This document shows, piece after piece, positions 45,027 through 53,853 of a stretch of DNA of 64,000 nucleotides (positions within the stretch are counted from its first letter, which is position 1; each line of letters begins with the position of its first letter). Under the pieces are notes generated by a model. The model saw only the letters and a list, made by a program, of their open reading frames with translations, did not search any database and was not told the origin of the DNA. Source of the stretch: Streptomyces wuyuanensis (GTDB lineage: Bacteria; Actinomycetota; Actinomycetes; Streptomycetales; Streptomycetaceae); assembly GCF_900103455.1 (NCBI RefSeq), contig NZ_FNHI01000008.1:62001-126000 (forward strand). The letters are read 5' to 3'. A program made the position numbers and the translations under genes.

Positions 45027-45445
45027 GGTGTCGCTCCCAACTCTACCGATTCGGCTTGGGGGCCGCGTGGTGCCGGATCACGGCGCGAATGCACCCGGCA
45101 ATTCGGTCCGCATGCCCGATCGTCCACCGTCGTGTCCGACCGGACTCATGCCGACTCCTTGCCCAGTTGTATGACAGCCTTTCAGGCGCCGCCATGGGTG
45201 GTGGGGACACCTGTGGGTGTGGTGACCGATCGTAGTCGGGCCGGTCCGCGGGGCGGAGTGCCAGGTGGGTGGAGCGGCAAGGTTCCCGGGTCCACGGGTG
45301 GTTCGACCGGATCGTGACCGACGGGGCGCCGGCGGCGTCCCGTCGGGAGATCGGGCCGTCGTCCGGAACGGGAACAAAGCCGGTGCCCGCGGAGTCGTTC
45401 CTGGAGAGGGAGCGACCCCGTGCTCCCCGTGGCGAAGGGGATTCC
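45027..45445. other. 419-bp divergent gap between plsC and panE
   Basis: No gene is supported. The panE frame is open far upstream, but that stretch is Arg/Pro-rich and unlike the family. No clear promoter or hairpin was identified. Confidence 0.45.
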
Positions 45446-46372
45446 GTGAAGGCAGTGGTGATCGGTGCGGGCGGTATCGGCGGCTACTTCGGGGGCAGGC
45501 TCGCGGCCGCCGGGCACGACGTCCGTTTCGTCGCGCGGGGTGCCCGGCTCGAAGCCCTGCGGCGTGACGGACTGACGGTGCAGAGCCCCGCCGGGGATCT
45601 CTCGCTGCCGGTACGGGCGACCGACGACCCCGGGGAGATCGGCGAGGCCGACTACGTGCTCGTGTGCGTCAAGACCCGGCAGCTGCCCTCCGTGCTCGGC
45701 ACCCTCGCCCCGCTGATCGGCCCGGACACGGCGGTGCTTCCCCTCCAGAACGGTGTGGAGGCCCCGGCCGAGGTCGCCGCCGCCGTCGGACAGGAGGCGG
45801 TCGTACCGGGCATCGCGAAGATCATCGCGTTCCTCGACGGCCCCGGGCGGATCCGTCACGTGGGCGGGGCGGGCTCACTCACCTTCGGCGAGTGGGACAA
45901 CAAGGAGACCCCGCGCGTCAAGCGCCTCAAGGACGCCCTCGACGAGGCCGGGGTGACCGCCGTCGTGCCCGACGACATCTGGCGGGAGCTGTGGGCGAAG
46001 TTCCTGTTCGTCGTCCCGCTCGGCGGCCTGGGTGCCGTCACCGACGCGACCATCGGCGAGTTCCGCTCCCGTCCCGGCACCCGGCGGCTGCTGGAGGAGG
46101 CGATGACGGAGATCCACCGGCTCGCGCAGGCGCGCGGCGTCGCACTTCCCGCCGACATCGTCCCGGCCACGCTGGCCTTCGTCGACCAGCAGCCTGCCGA
46201 GGGCACCTCCTCGCTGCACCGTGACATCGCGTCCGGCAGGCCGTCCGAGCTGGAGGCATGGACCGGCGCGGTCGTCCGGCTCGGCGAGCGGAGCGGGACA
46301 CCCACGCCCGTGAACGGGTTCCTCTACGAGGTGCTGGGCCTGCGCGAGTCCCGGGCGGCGCAGGCCCGCTGA
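45446..46372 (+). CDS. panE: 2-dehydropantoate 2-reductase (ketopantoate reductase)
   Basis: 308 aa NADPH-dependent reductase family (pantothenate pathway). N-terminal Rossmann motif VVIGAGGIGGYFGGRLA, the family Lys in CVKTRQ, LQNGVEAP, and the C-terminal domain Lys in LWAKFLFVVPLGG with TSSLHRDIASGRPSELE. GTG 45446 follows AAGGGG. Other members of this family are not pantothenate enzymes, so the symbol is probable rather than certain. Confidence 0.85.
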   Translation: MKAVVIGAGGIGGYFGGRLAAAGHDVRFVARGARLEALRRDGLTVQSPAGDLSLPVRATDDPGEIGEADYVLVCVKTRQLPSVLGTLAPLIGPDTAVLPLQNGVEAPAEVAAAVGQEAVVPGIAKIIAFLDGPGRIRHVGGAGSLTFGEWDNKETPRVKRLKDALDEAGVTAVVPDDIWRELWAKFLFVVPLGGLGAVTDATIGEFRSRPGTRRLLEEAMTEIHRLAQARGVALPADIVPATLAFVDQQPAEGTSSLHRDIASGRPSELEAWTGAVVRLGERSGTPTPVNGFLYEVLGLRESRAAQAR

Positions 46373-46434
46373 CTGCCCGGCCGCCGATCACCGATCCGCG
46401 TCCCGCCGCTGACGGCCCGGCCCGGCCACCGCGG

Positions 46435-46593
46435 TCACGTGGGCTTGGACACGAGCAGCCCCACCGTGACGAGCCCGAGCACGACCCAGCCGAACCACAG
46501 CCAGCCGTTGCTGCCGAGCGCCACGGTGTAGGCCGTCACGACCACCAGGGACGCCACGGTGAGCACACCCATCGTCTTCGTGGAACCGGACAT
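46435..46593 (-). CDS. 52-aa membrane protein
   Basis: A short gene: ATG 46593 preceded at 5-6 bases by GGAGGAGGG, ending TGA. The product has two hydrophobic segments (MGVLTVASLVVVTAYTVAL and WLWFGWVVLGLVTVGLLV) separated by GSNG, with a Lys/Thr start and a short KPT tail. The strong ribosome-binding site and clean hydrophobic pattern support it as real. Function unknown. It lies between panE and ctaG. Confidence 0.75.
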   Translation of the reverse strand: MSGSTKTMGVLTVASLVVVTAYTVALGSNGWLWFGWVVLGLVTVGLLVSKPT

Positions 46594-46757
46594 CGCGCCC
46601 TCCTCCGGGCCGGTGCCGCGGCTGCGAGCCGCGGTCAGGGCCGTGGAGCCATCGTCACCCCTGACGACGGGAGCGCGCTACTCCCGGGCGCCCGTCACCG
46701 CGCGCCGGACCGGGAGCCCGCGCGCTCCGGGGCGCCGCCCTGCCGGGCCCGCGCCGG

Positions 46758-47717
46758 TCAGCGGCTGCGCGCCTGGAGCGAGGCCAGATACGCGTTGTAG
46801 GCCTCCAGCTCCTTGTCGCCGTCCCGGTCCGCGGCCCGGTCCTTGCGGACGGCCTGGCGCTGCTCGGAGCGGTACCACTGGAACACCAGGGCGATCAGTA
46901 CCAGCACCGACGGGATCTCGCTGAACGCCCAGGCGATGCCGCCCGCGGCGTTCTGGTCGGAGAGCGCGGTGATCCCGAGCGACGCCGGGGGATCGGCGTA
47001 CGCCCGCACCATCGGCTCGGACGCCATCATCAGCGCGATGCCGAAGAACGCGTGGAAGGGCATGCCCGCGAAGAGCTCCAGCATCCGCATCACGTAGCCG
47101 GGGCGGTGCGGGCCCGGGTCCACGCCCATGATCGGCCAGAAGAAGATCAGTCCGACGGCGAGGAAGTGCACCATCATCCCGATGTGACCGGGCTTGGAGC
47201 CCATGAGGAAGTCGAAGAGCGGGGTGAAGTAGAGGCCGTACAGGCTCGCGATGAACATCGGGATCGTGAACGCGGGGTGCGTGATGATCTTCATGTAGCG
47301 GCTGTGCAGCACGGCGAGCAGCAGCTCGCGAGGGCCCTTGCGGCCGCGGCCCGCCGGCGGCAGCGCGCGCAGCGCCAGGGTCACCGGAGCGCCGAGCAGC
47401 AGCAGGATCGGCGACAGCATGCTGATCACCATGTGCTGGACCATGTGGACGCTGAACATGACCATGCCGTAGTCGTTCAGCTTGGTGCACATCACCAGCG
47501 CGATGCTCAGCACGCCGGCGGTGAAGAAGACCGTCCGGCCCACCGGCCAGGCGTCACCGCGCCGGCGCAGCCGTGCCACCCCCCAGCCGTAGAGCGCCAG
47601 CCCCACGAGACAGCCGGCCAGGAAGAACGGATCCGCGGAGAACTCGAGCCCCCTGCCCAGCGTGAACGGCGGCAGGTCCATCGGCATCCCGTGCTCGCCG
47701 TGCCCGCTGTGATCCAT
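46758..47717 (-). CDS. ctaG: Cytochrome c oxidase assembly protein, caa3 CtaG family
   Basis: 319 aa, about seven membrane segments. Conserved MFSVHMVQHMVISMLSPILLLLGAP and GMPFHAFFGIALM carry His residues typical of the CtaG (DUF1404/YwiC-like) family that helps assemble the CuA/caa3 oxidase. The N terminus is His-rich (HSGHGEHGM), a plausible copper ligand. ATG 47717. Confidence 0.88.
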   Translation of the reverse strand: MDHSGHGEHGMPMDLPPFTLGRGLEFSADPFFLAGCLVGLALYGWGVARLRRRGDAWPVGRTVFFTAGVLSIALVMCTKLNDYGMVMFSVHMVQHMVISMLSPILLLLGAPVTLALRALPPAGRGRKGPRELLLAVLHSRYMKIITHPAFTIPMFIASLYGLYFTPLFDFLMGSKPGHIGMMVHFLAVGLIFFWPIMGVDPGPHRPGYVMRMLELFAGMPFHAFFGIALMMASEPMVRAYADPPASLGITALSDQNAAGGIAWAFSEIPSVLVLIALVFQWYRSEQRQAVRKDRAADRDGDKELEAYNAYLASLQARSR

Positions 47718-47768
47718 CTGCGTACTCCTGGAGCGTCCTGATTCGCGCTTGTTGTCCGGACAAGACTA

Positions 47769-47806
47769 GAACCGCCCCCGGTCGCCGCTGCGACCGGGGG
47801 CGGTTC
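47769..47806 (-). terminator. Strong terminator after pfkA
   Basis: A perfect 17-bp stem (47769-47785 with 47790-47806) and loop CGCT. It lies 18 bases beyond the pfkA stop codon in the direction of transcription and upstream of the ctaG start. Confidence 0.85.
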
Positions 47807-47824
47807 CACGCTCGGGAGCCTGCC

Positions 47825-48850
47825 TCAGAGGACCGTCTCGGCCTCTTCGTACCGGTCCTCCGGGACCGTCTTCAGCGTCTCCACCGCCTGTGCCAGCGGA
47901 ACCATCGTGATGTCCGTACCGCGCAGCGCGGTCATCATGCCGAACTCACCGCGGTGCGCCGCCTCGACGGCGTGCCAGCCGAACCGGGTGGCGAGGACGC
48001 GGTCGTACGCGGTCGGCGTACCGCCGCGCTGGACGTGGCCGAGGATCACCGGCCGGGCCTCCTTGCCGAGCCGCTCCTCCAGCTCGACGGAGAGCTGCCG
48101 GGCGACACCGGCGAAGCGCTCGTGCCCGTACATGTCCTTGCCGCCCTCGTCGAAGTCCATGGAACCCTCGCGCGGCTTGGCGCCTTCGGCGACGACGACG
48201 ATCGCGAACCGCTTGCCGGCCTCGAACCTGGCGCCGACCCGCTTGGTCAGCTCCTCGATGTCGAAGGGACGCTCGGGCACGACGATGGCGTGCGCGCCGG
48301 CCGCCATGCCGGAGTGCAGGGCGATCCAGCCGGTGTGCCGCCCCATGACCTCGACGATCAGCACCCGCTGGTGGGACTCGGCGGTGGTCTTCAGCCGGTC
48401 CAGGGCCTCGGTCGCGACGCCGACGGCGGTGTCGAAGCCGAAGGTGACGTCGGTCGAGGCGATGTCGTTGTCGATGGTCTTCGGCACGCCCACGATCGGC
48501 AGACCGGCCTGGGCCAGCAGGTTCGCCGCCTTCAGCGTGCCCTCGCCGCCGATCGGGATGATCGCGTCGAGGCCCAGCTCGGCGACGTGTCCCTTGGCCC
48601 GCTCGACGCCGTCGACGAGATGGGCGGGCTGCACCCGCGAGGAACCGAGGATCGTGCCGCCGCGGGCGAGGATGCCCGCCACGGCGTCGAGGTCGAGCTT
48701 GCGGTAGTCGGCCTCCAGCAGGCCCTTCCAGCCGTCGTGGAAACCGATCACCTCGTCGCCGTGGTCGACGACGGCGCGGTGCACGACGGAGCGGATGACC
48801 GCGTTGAGCCCGGGGCAATCGCCGCCGGAGGTGAGGACGCCAATGCGCAT
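47825..48850 (-). CDS. pfkA: 6-phosphofructokinase
   Basis: 341 aa. GVLTSGGDCPGLNAVIR, GGEGTLKAA (Gly104), PKTIDNDI (Lys124), MGRHTGWIA and the late LGHVQRGGTPTAYDR. Gly104 with Lys124 is the mixed pattern described for Streptomyces ATP-dependent enzymes that group with PPi-type PFKs; PPi enzymes carry Asp104. So ATP is the expected phosphoryl donor. ATG 48850. Monocistronic, ending in a strong hairpin. Confidence 0.94.
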   Translation of the reverse strand: MRIGVLTSGGDCPGLNAVIRSVVHRAVVDHGDEVIGFHDGWKGLLEADYRKLDLDAVAGILARGGTILGSSRVQPAHLVDGVERAKGHVAELGLDAIIPIGGEGTLKAANLLAQAGLPIVGVPKTIDNDIASTDVTFGFDTAVGVATEALDRLKTTAESHQRVLIVEVMGRHTGWIALHSGMAAGAHAIVVPERPFDIEELTKRVGARFEAGKRFAIVVVAEGAKPREGSMDFDEGGKDMYGHERFAGVARQLSVELEERLGKEARPVILGHVQRGGTPTAYDRVLATRFGWHAVEAAHRGEFGMMTALRGTDITMVPLAQAVETLKTVPEDRYEEAETVL

Positions 48851-49019
48851 AGCCCGAGAACCTTTACAACGTGGGCCGACTCCCGGACCACGTCGTCCGG
48901 TTGGATCCCTGCCACCCTACCGGCGCAGGGTGGCGGGAGCCGAACCGGTCGTCCGCACAGTGGACACTGTAGGTTCGTACGATCCGGGCTGCCGTACGAA
49001 CGGCGTGCTCAGCGGCCCG

Positions 49020-49748
49020 TCAGGCGGGCTGGGTGGCGGCTGCGATGCGCTCCGCGCGCAGCGCCTCGTACCACCGGTCGTCGGTGGGCGGCAGCGCGTT
49101 CACGTCGAGTGCCAGCTTCAGCAGCAGGTCCGCGATCTGCGGATTGCGGGCCATGACGGGTCCGTGCATGTACGTGCCGAAGACGGTGTCGTTGTACGCG
49201 CCCTCGGTGCCGTCGCCGGTGCCGTTGCCCTTGCCGAAAACGGTCCGGGCGAACGGACGGGCGGTCGGGCCGAGGTGGGTGATGCCCTGGTGGTTCTCGA
49301 AGCCCGTGAGCTGGGGCAGGCCCAGCCGCGGGTCGATGTCCGCCAGTACGTCCCCGACGCAGCGCTCGCCCTCGCCGCGGGTCGAGACCACGTCGAGCAG
49401 GCCGAGGCCCGGCTCGCGCTCTCCCAGGTCGTTGATGAACTCGTGGCCCAGGATCTGGTAGCCGGCGCAGACGGAGAAGATGATCGCGCCGTTGGCGGCG
49501 GCCCGGGAGAGCCCGCCGTCGCGCCGCAGCCGCTCGGCCGCCAGGCGCTGCGGCCGGTCCTCGCCGCCGCCGATGAGATAGATGTCGCCGGACGTCGGCA
49601 CCGGCTGGTCGCTGCGGACGTCGACGCGGGTGACACCCAAACCGCGCTGGCGCGCGCGGCGCTCCACGACCAGGGCGTTGCCCTGGTCACCGTACGTGCT
49701 GAGCAGGTCCGGGTAGACCCACACCAGGCGCAGGCTGCTGTCGCTCAT
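49020..49748 (-). CDS. gatD: Lipid II isoglutaminyl synthase, glutaminase subunit GatD
   Basis: 242 aa class I glutamine amidotransferase (CobB/CobQ-like). GDIYLIGGGEDRPQ, nucleophile Cys in SVCAGYQILG, and HGPVMARNPQIADLLL with the catalytic His. Paired with MurT, it supplies ammonia to amidate the D-Glu of the stem peptide. ATG 49748 lies 27 bases after the murT stop. Confidence 0.92.
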   Translation of the reverse strand: MSDSSLRLVWVYPDLLSTYGDQGNALVVERRARQRGLGVTRVDVRSDQPVPTSGDIYLIGGGEDRPQRLAAERLRRDGGLSRAAANGAIIFSVCAGYQILGHEFINDLGEREPGLGLLDVVSTRGEGERCVGDVLADIDPRLGLPQLTGFENHQGITHLGPTARPFARTVFGKGNGTGDGTEGAYNDTVFGTYMHGPVMARNPQIADLLLKLALDVNALPPTDDRWYEALRAERIAAATQPA

Positions 49749-49775
49749 GCTCGTAATCCTCTGCGGTCAGTGGGG

Positions 49776-51023
49776 TCAGTTGCCGACGCGGCGGCGGACG
49801 TCCTGGAAGGCGGTGTAGTTGGCGATCAGCTCGATCCGCCCGGGCGGGGAGAGCCGCACGGCCTCGTCCACGTCCTCGGCGACACGGAAGTCCAGCCCCG
49901 CGACCTCCAGCCGCACGGCGAGGTCCAGCTTGCGGTCGCCGATCACGACGATGGGGTGGCCGGCGAGCCGGGTGTAGTCGACGTCCCACAGCCAGGAGGT
50001 GTCCGTGCCGTCGGCGCCGCGTGCGTTGACGGACAGGATCACCGGGGTGGGCGGCGGGTCGATCAGGGAGAACGTCTCCAGCCAGCCGGCCGGGTTCTTC
50101 GCCAGCAGCAGCCGCAGATCACGGCCCTGGAAGGACACGACGTCGTACCGGCCGGCCACGGCCTGCACCTGGTACATGCGCTCCAGGGCAACCTGCGGCG
50201 GCACGCCGAAGACCGCGGCGACCGCGGCGGAGGTGGCGGCGTTGGCCTTGTTGGCGCGGCCCGGCAGCTGGAGGTGGATCGGCCAGGCGGACCCGTGCGG
50301 GTCGAGGACGTGGTCACCGCTGAGGGCCCAGCTCACGGCCGGCCGGCGGAACCCGCACTCGCCGCAGAACCAGTCGTCACCGGGCCGCTGCATCACACCG
50401 CCGCAGGCGGGGCAGGACCAGGCGTCGTCCTTCCACTCCTGGCCGGCGGCGACCCAGACGACGTTGGGGGAGGAGGACGCGGCCCAGACGATCAGGGGGT
50501 CGTCGGCGTTGGCGACGACGACGGCCTTGGTACCGGACAGGCCCTCGCGCCACTTCTCGGCCAGCATCCGGGTCTCGGCCGCGCGGTCCAGCTGGTCGCG
50601 GGAGAGGTTCAGCAGGGCGATGGCCTTGGGGGTGGTGTCGCGGGCGACCCCGGCGAGGTACTTCTCGTCGACCTCGATGACGCCGTAGCGGGCGTCCGAG
50701 CCGCCGGCCAGCGCGGAGGTGATGCCGGCCGGCATGTTCGCGCCCAGGGCGTTCGACACGACCGGGCCGGCCGCGCGCAGGGCCTCGGCGATCAGCCGGG
50801 TGGTGGTGGTCTTGCCGTTCGTCGCCGACACCAGGATCACGTCCAGGTGCTGCGCCAGCCTGCTCAGCAGATCGGGGTCGAGTTTGAGGGCAACCCGGCC
50901 GCCGATCACCGATCCGCTGCCGCGTCCCGCTGCGCGCGACACCGCCGCTGCGGCCTTTCCGGCCGTCACGGCGAGCTTGGCACGCGGCGACAGCGACTCT
51001 GCGTTGCCAGGGTGTCCTGCCAT
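49776..51023 (-). CDS. murT: Lipid II isoglutaminyl synthase, Mur ligase subunit MurT
   Basis: 415 aa. Mur-ligase P-loop ATNGKTTTTRLI, VIEVDEKYL, LLNLSRDQLDR, plus the MurT-specific zinc ribbon (CPACGG ... CGECG) inserted mid-protein and the C-terminal DUF1727 domain with LWDVDYTRL. It activates the Glu carboxylate of lipid II with ATP. First gene of murT-gatD. Divergent from def. Confidence 0.93.
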   Translation of the reverse strand: MAGHPGNAESLSPRAKLAVTAGKAAAAVSRAAGRGSGSVIGGRVALKLDPDLLSRLAQHLDVILVSATNGKTTTTRLIAEALRAAGPVVSNALGANMPAGITSALAGGSDARYGVIEVDEKYLAGVARDTTPKAIALLNLSRDQLDRAAETRMLAEKWREGLSGTKAVVVANADDPLIVWAASSSPNVVWVAAGQEWKDDAWSCPACGGVMQRPGDDWFCGECGFRRPAVSWALSGDHVLDPHGSAWPIHLQLPGRANKANAATSAAVAAVFGVPPQVALERMYQVQAVAGRYDVVSFQGRDLRLLLAKNPAGWLETFSLIDPPPTPVILSVNARGADGTDTSWLWDVDYTRLAGHPIVVIGDRKLDLAVRLEVAGLDFRVAEDVDEAVRLSPPGRIELIANYTAFQDVRRRVGN

Positions 51024-51149
51024 CGTCCTTGATCCTCCTTGCGTCGGTCGGGGCTCAGCCTATCGACCTCCGGACGGCGGCCCGAACTGCGGCTCCGTCA
51101 CGAAACCCGGAGGTCACCGGCGCGAGGTGCGGAACGTACCCTTACGGCC

Positions 51150-51692
51150 ATGCGAAACCGTCCGATCCCCGGCAGTTCCGGCCTGGTACGGGCCATGAGC
51201 CTGTTCGGCGATCCGGTGCTCCACGCGCCCTGCGAGCCCGTCACCGACTTCGGCCCGTCCCTGACACGGCTGATCGAGGACATGTACGCCACCATGTACG
51301 CCGCGAAGGGGGTGGGTCTCGCCGCCAACCAGATCGGTGTGCCGCTGCGGGTCTTCGTGTACGACTGCCCCGACGACGAGGACGTCCGCCGGCTCGGGCA
51401 CGTGGTCAACCCGCGGCTCGTCCTCGCCGACGGCATCGAGATGCGCGGCCCGGAGGGCTGTCTGTCCCTGCCGGGCATCGAGGCGGGCACACCGCGGTAC
51501 GACCACGCGGTGGTCGAGGGTGTGACGAGCGACGGCGACCCGGTGCGGGTGGACGGGACGGGCTTCTTCGCCCGGTGCCTGCAGCACGAGTGCGACCACC
51601 TGGAGGGCGGCGTCTACCTGGACCGGCTCACCGGCCTGCGCCGCGCCCGCGCCCTGCGCGCGGTCCGCCGGGCGCCGTGGGGCCGGCGGTAG
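51150..51692 (+). CDS. def: Peptide deformylase
   Basis: 180 aa metallohydrolase that removes the formyl group from nascent proteins. All three motifs are intact: GVGLAANQIG, EGCLSLPG and HECDHLEGG (metal ligands Cys, His, His; catalytic Glu). ATG 51150 gives the usual length; the frame is open further upstream without family sequence. Confidence 0.94.
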   Translation: MRNRPIPGSSGLVRAMSLFGDPVLHAPCEPVTDFGPSLTRLIEDMYATMYAAKGVGLAANQIGVPLRVFVYDCPDDEDVRRLGHVVNPRLVLADGIEMRGPEGCLSLPGIEAGTPRYDHAVVEGVTSDGDPVRVDGTGFFARCLQHECDHLEGGVYLDRLTGLRRARALRAVRRAPWGRR

Positions 51693-51742
51693 CGAGCGCT
51701 GCCGGGCGGTGCGGCCGGGGCGGAACCCGCCGGCCCGTCGGG

Positions 51743-52393
51743 TCAGAAGCCCGGACTGCCCGGGCGGTCCTCGGCGACGGAGAGGCCGCCCCACAGCAGG
51801 TCCGCGAGACTGCGCACCAACTGCGCCCGGGAGCAGGGGCGTTCGCCGAGCCACCAGTCGCCCGCGCCGTGCATCATGCCGACGATGCCATGGGCCCAGA
51901 TCCTGGCCAGCTCGCCCCCGCCGGGGCCGAGGTCGACGCGCTCGGCGATCACCTTGCCCAGCTCCTCGCCGAGTCTGCGCAGCAGCGGCGCGGTGTGCCG
52001 GCCGACGTCGAAGCCCTGCTCCGACTGGTGGGAGTCCTCCGCGGGGTGCATCAGGAACCGGTAGACCTGGGGCCGGGCCTCGATCGCCGCCAGATAGGTG
52101 TCGAGGGTGTGCTCGACGCGCTCCCGCCGGTCGGAGCTGGCGTCGATCGCCGCGCGCAGAGCGGCCAGCAGGCCGTCGGTGTGACGCTTGGCGAGCGCTC
52201 GGTAGAGCCCGCTCTTGTCGCCGAAGTGCCGGTAGAGGATCGGCTTGGTGATCCCGGCCTCGGCGGCGATCGCGTTCATGGATGCCTGCGGGCCGTCCCG
52301 GAGTACCACGCGGTCGGCGGCTTCGAGCAGCTCGCGACGCCGCTGGTCGGCCGACCGCTGCTGGTCGCCCTGGTGAGTGGTGGTGGTCTCCAT
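51743..52393 (-). CDS. TetR family regulator (FadR-like)
   Basis: 216 aa. HTH: RRRELLEAADRVVLRDGPQASMNAIAAEAGITKPILYRHFGDKSGLYRAL. Divergent from an acyl-CoA dehydrogenase gene with paired GTAAC/GTTAC sites between, so control of fatty-acid oxidation by an acyl-CoA-type ligand is likely (inference). ATG 52393. Confidence 0.9.
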   Translation of the reverse strand: METTTTHQGDQQRSADQRRRELLEAADRVVLRDGPQASMNAIAAEAGITKPILYRHFGDKSGLYRALAKRHTDGLLAALRAAIDASSDRRERVEHTLDTYLAAIEARPQVYRFLMHPAEDSHQSEQGFDVGRHTAPLLRRLGEELGKVIAERVDLGPGGGELARIWAHGIVGMMHGAGDWWLGERPCSRAQLVRSLADLLWGGLSVAEDRPGSPGF

Positions 52394-52434
52394 GGTCTCT
52401 CCCCGCCCGTGCTGAATCCTGAGGCCTGCGAAAC

Positions 52435-52525
52435 GTAACACTCCGCAGGGCCCGCCCGCCGACCGCACCGATGGCGGTTGACAGCCTCTACGCACCGGTA
52501 ACAGACTGCGGTTACCGGTAGTAAC
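52435..52525. promoter_or_regulatory. TetR/fadE control region with GTAAC-type operators
   Basis: GGTAACAGACTGCGGTTACC (52497-52516) is a perfect 6-bp inverted repeat. A second, GTTAC-N5-GTAAC (52511-52525), overlaps it. An isolated GTAAC lies at 52435-52439, near the TetR start. A consensus -35 TTGACA is at 52478-52483, and the first operator covers where the -10 should be (about 52502-52507), as expected for repression. Confidence 0.65.
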
Positions 52526-52553
52526 ATGCGTGCGGAGCACATCAGGAGGGGAC

Positions 52554-53783
52554 ATGACCGAGTTCGCGCTCGATCTCAACGACGACCAGAAGCAGGTCCG
52601 CGACTGGCTGCACGGCTTCGCCAAGGACGTGATCCGCCCGGCCGCCGCGGAGTGGGACGAGCGTGAGGAGACCCCCTGGCCGGTCATCCAGGAGGCCGCC
52701 AAGGTCGGCATCTACTCGCTCGACTTCTACGCCCAGCAGTTCTTCGACCCCACCGGGCTCGGCATCCCGATGGCCATGGAGGAGCTCTTCTGGGGCGATG
52801 CCGGTATCGCCCTCTCCATCGTCGGCACGGGCCTCGCCGCCGTCGGCGTCCTCGCCAACGGCACCGAGGAGCAGATCGGCACCTGGATCCCGCAGATGTA
52901 CGGCGACGTCGACGACGTGAAGGTCGCCGCGTTCTGCTCCTCCGAGCCCGACGCCGGCTCCGACGTCGGCGCGATGCGGACCCGAGCCGTCTACGACGAG
53001 GCCAAGGGCGAGTGGGTGCTCAACGGCACCAAGACCTGGGCGACCAACGGCGGAATAGCCAACGTCCACGTCGTCGTCGCCGTCGTCGACCCCGACCTCG
53101 GCACCAAGGGCCACGCCTCCTTCATCGTGCCGCCGAACACCCCCGGCCTCTCCCAGGGGCAGAAGTTCAAGAAGCACGGCATCCGCGCCTCGCACACCGC
53201 CGAGGTGGTGCTGGAGAACGTCCGCGTCCCCGGTTCCTGCCTGCTCGGCGGCAAGGAGAAGCTGGACGAGCGGCTCGCCCGCACCCGGGAGCGGGCCCGG
53301 GCGGGCGGCGGGGAGCGCGTGAAGAACGCCGCCATGGCCACGTTCGAGGCCTCCCGCCCGGCCGTCGGCGCGATGGCGGTCGGCACCGCACGGGCCGCCT
53401 ACGACTACGCCCTCGAATACGCCAAGGAGCGCACGCAGTTCGGCCGCCCGATCATCGACAACCAGGGTGTCGCCTTCCAGTTGGCGGACATGCGCACCCA
53501 GATCGACGCCGCCCGGCTGCTGGTGTGGCGCGCCTCCTGGATGGCGGTGAGCGGCAAGCCGTTCACCGCGGCCGAGGGCTCGATGTCCAAGCTCTTCGCC
53601 AGCGAAGTGGCCAAGAAGGTGACCGCCCAGGCCGTCCAGATCCTCGGCGGCAACGGCTTCACCCGTGAGTACCCCGTCGAGCGCATGCACCGCGACGCCG
53701 CCATCTACACGATCTTCGAGGGCACGAGCGAGATCCAGCGCCTGGTGATCGCCCGAACCCTCTCCGGCATGCCCATCCGCTGA
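52554..53783 (+). CDS. Acyl-CoA dehydrogenase
   Basis: 409 aa flavoprotein of fatty-acid beta-oxidation or branched acyl-CoA catabolism. AAFCSSEPDAGSDVGAM, WVLNGTKTWATNGG, ERTQFGRPIIDNQGVAFQLADM, and the catalytic-Glu region IFEGTSEIQRLVIAR. ATG 52554 has AGGAGGGG upstream. Likely repressed by the divergent TetR protein. Substrate chain length cannot be told. Confidence 0.93.
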   Translation: MTEFALDLNDDQKQVRDWLHGFAKDVIRPAAAEWDEREETPWPVIQEAAKVGIYSLDFYAQQFFDPTGLGIPMAMEELFWGDAGIALSIVGTGLAAVGVLANGTEEQIGTWIPQMYGDVDDVKVAAFCSSEPDAGSDVGAMRTRAVYDEAKGEWVLNGTKTWATNGGIANVHVVVAVVDPDLGTKGHASFIVPPNTPGLSQGQKFKKHGIRASHTAEVVLENVRVPGSCLLGGKEKLDERLARTRERARAGGGERVKNAAMATFEASRPAVGAMAVGTARAAYDYALEYAKERTQFGRPIIDNQGVAFQLADMRTQIDAARLLVWRASWMAVSGKPFTAAEGSMSKLFASEVAKKVTAQAVQILGGNGFTREYPVERMHRDAAIYTIFEGTSEIQRLVIARTLSGMPIR

Positions 53784-53804
53784 CGCGCGGGCTCCCACGC
53801 GCCG

Positions 53805-53841
53805 ATGGGGCGCCGCCCGGTCACCGGGTGGCGCCCCATCG
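53805..53841. terminator. Bidirectional terminator between fadE-type and gpx genes
   Basis: A 17-bp stem (53805-53821 with 53825-53841, one G-U pair) and a 3-base loop TCA, between convergent genes and 12 bases from the gpx stop codon. Confidence 0.8.
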
Positions 53842-53853
53842 CCGTACGGGGCG

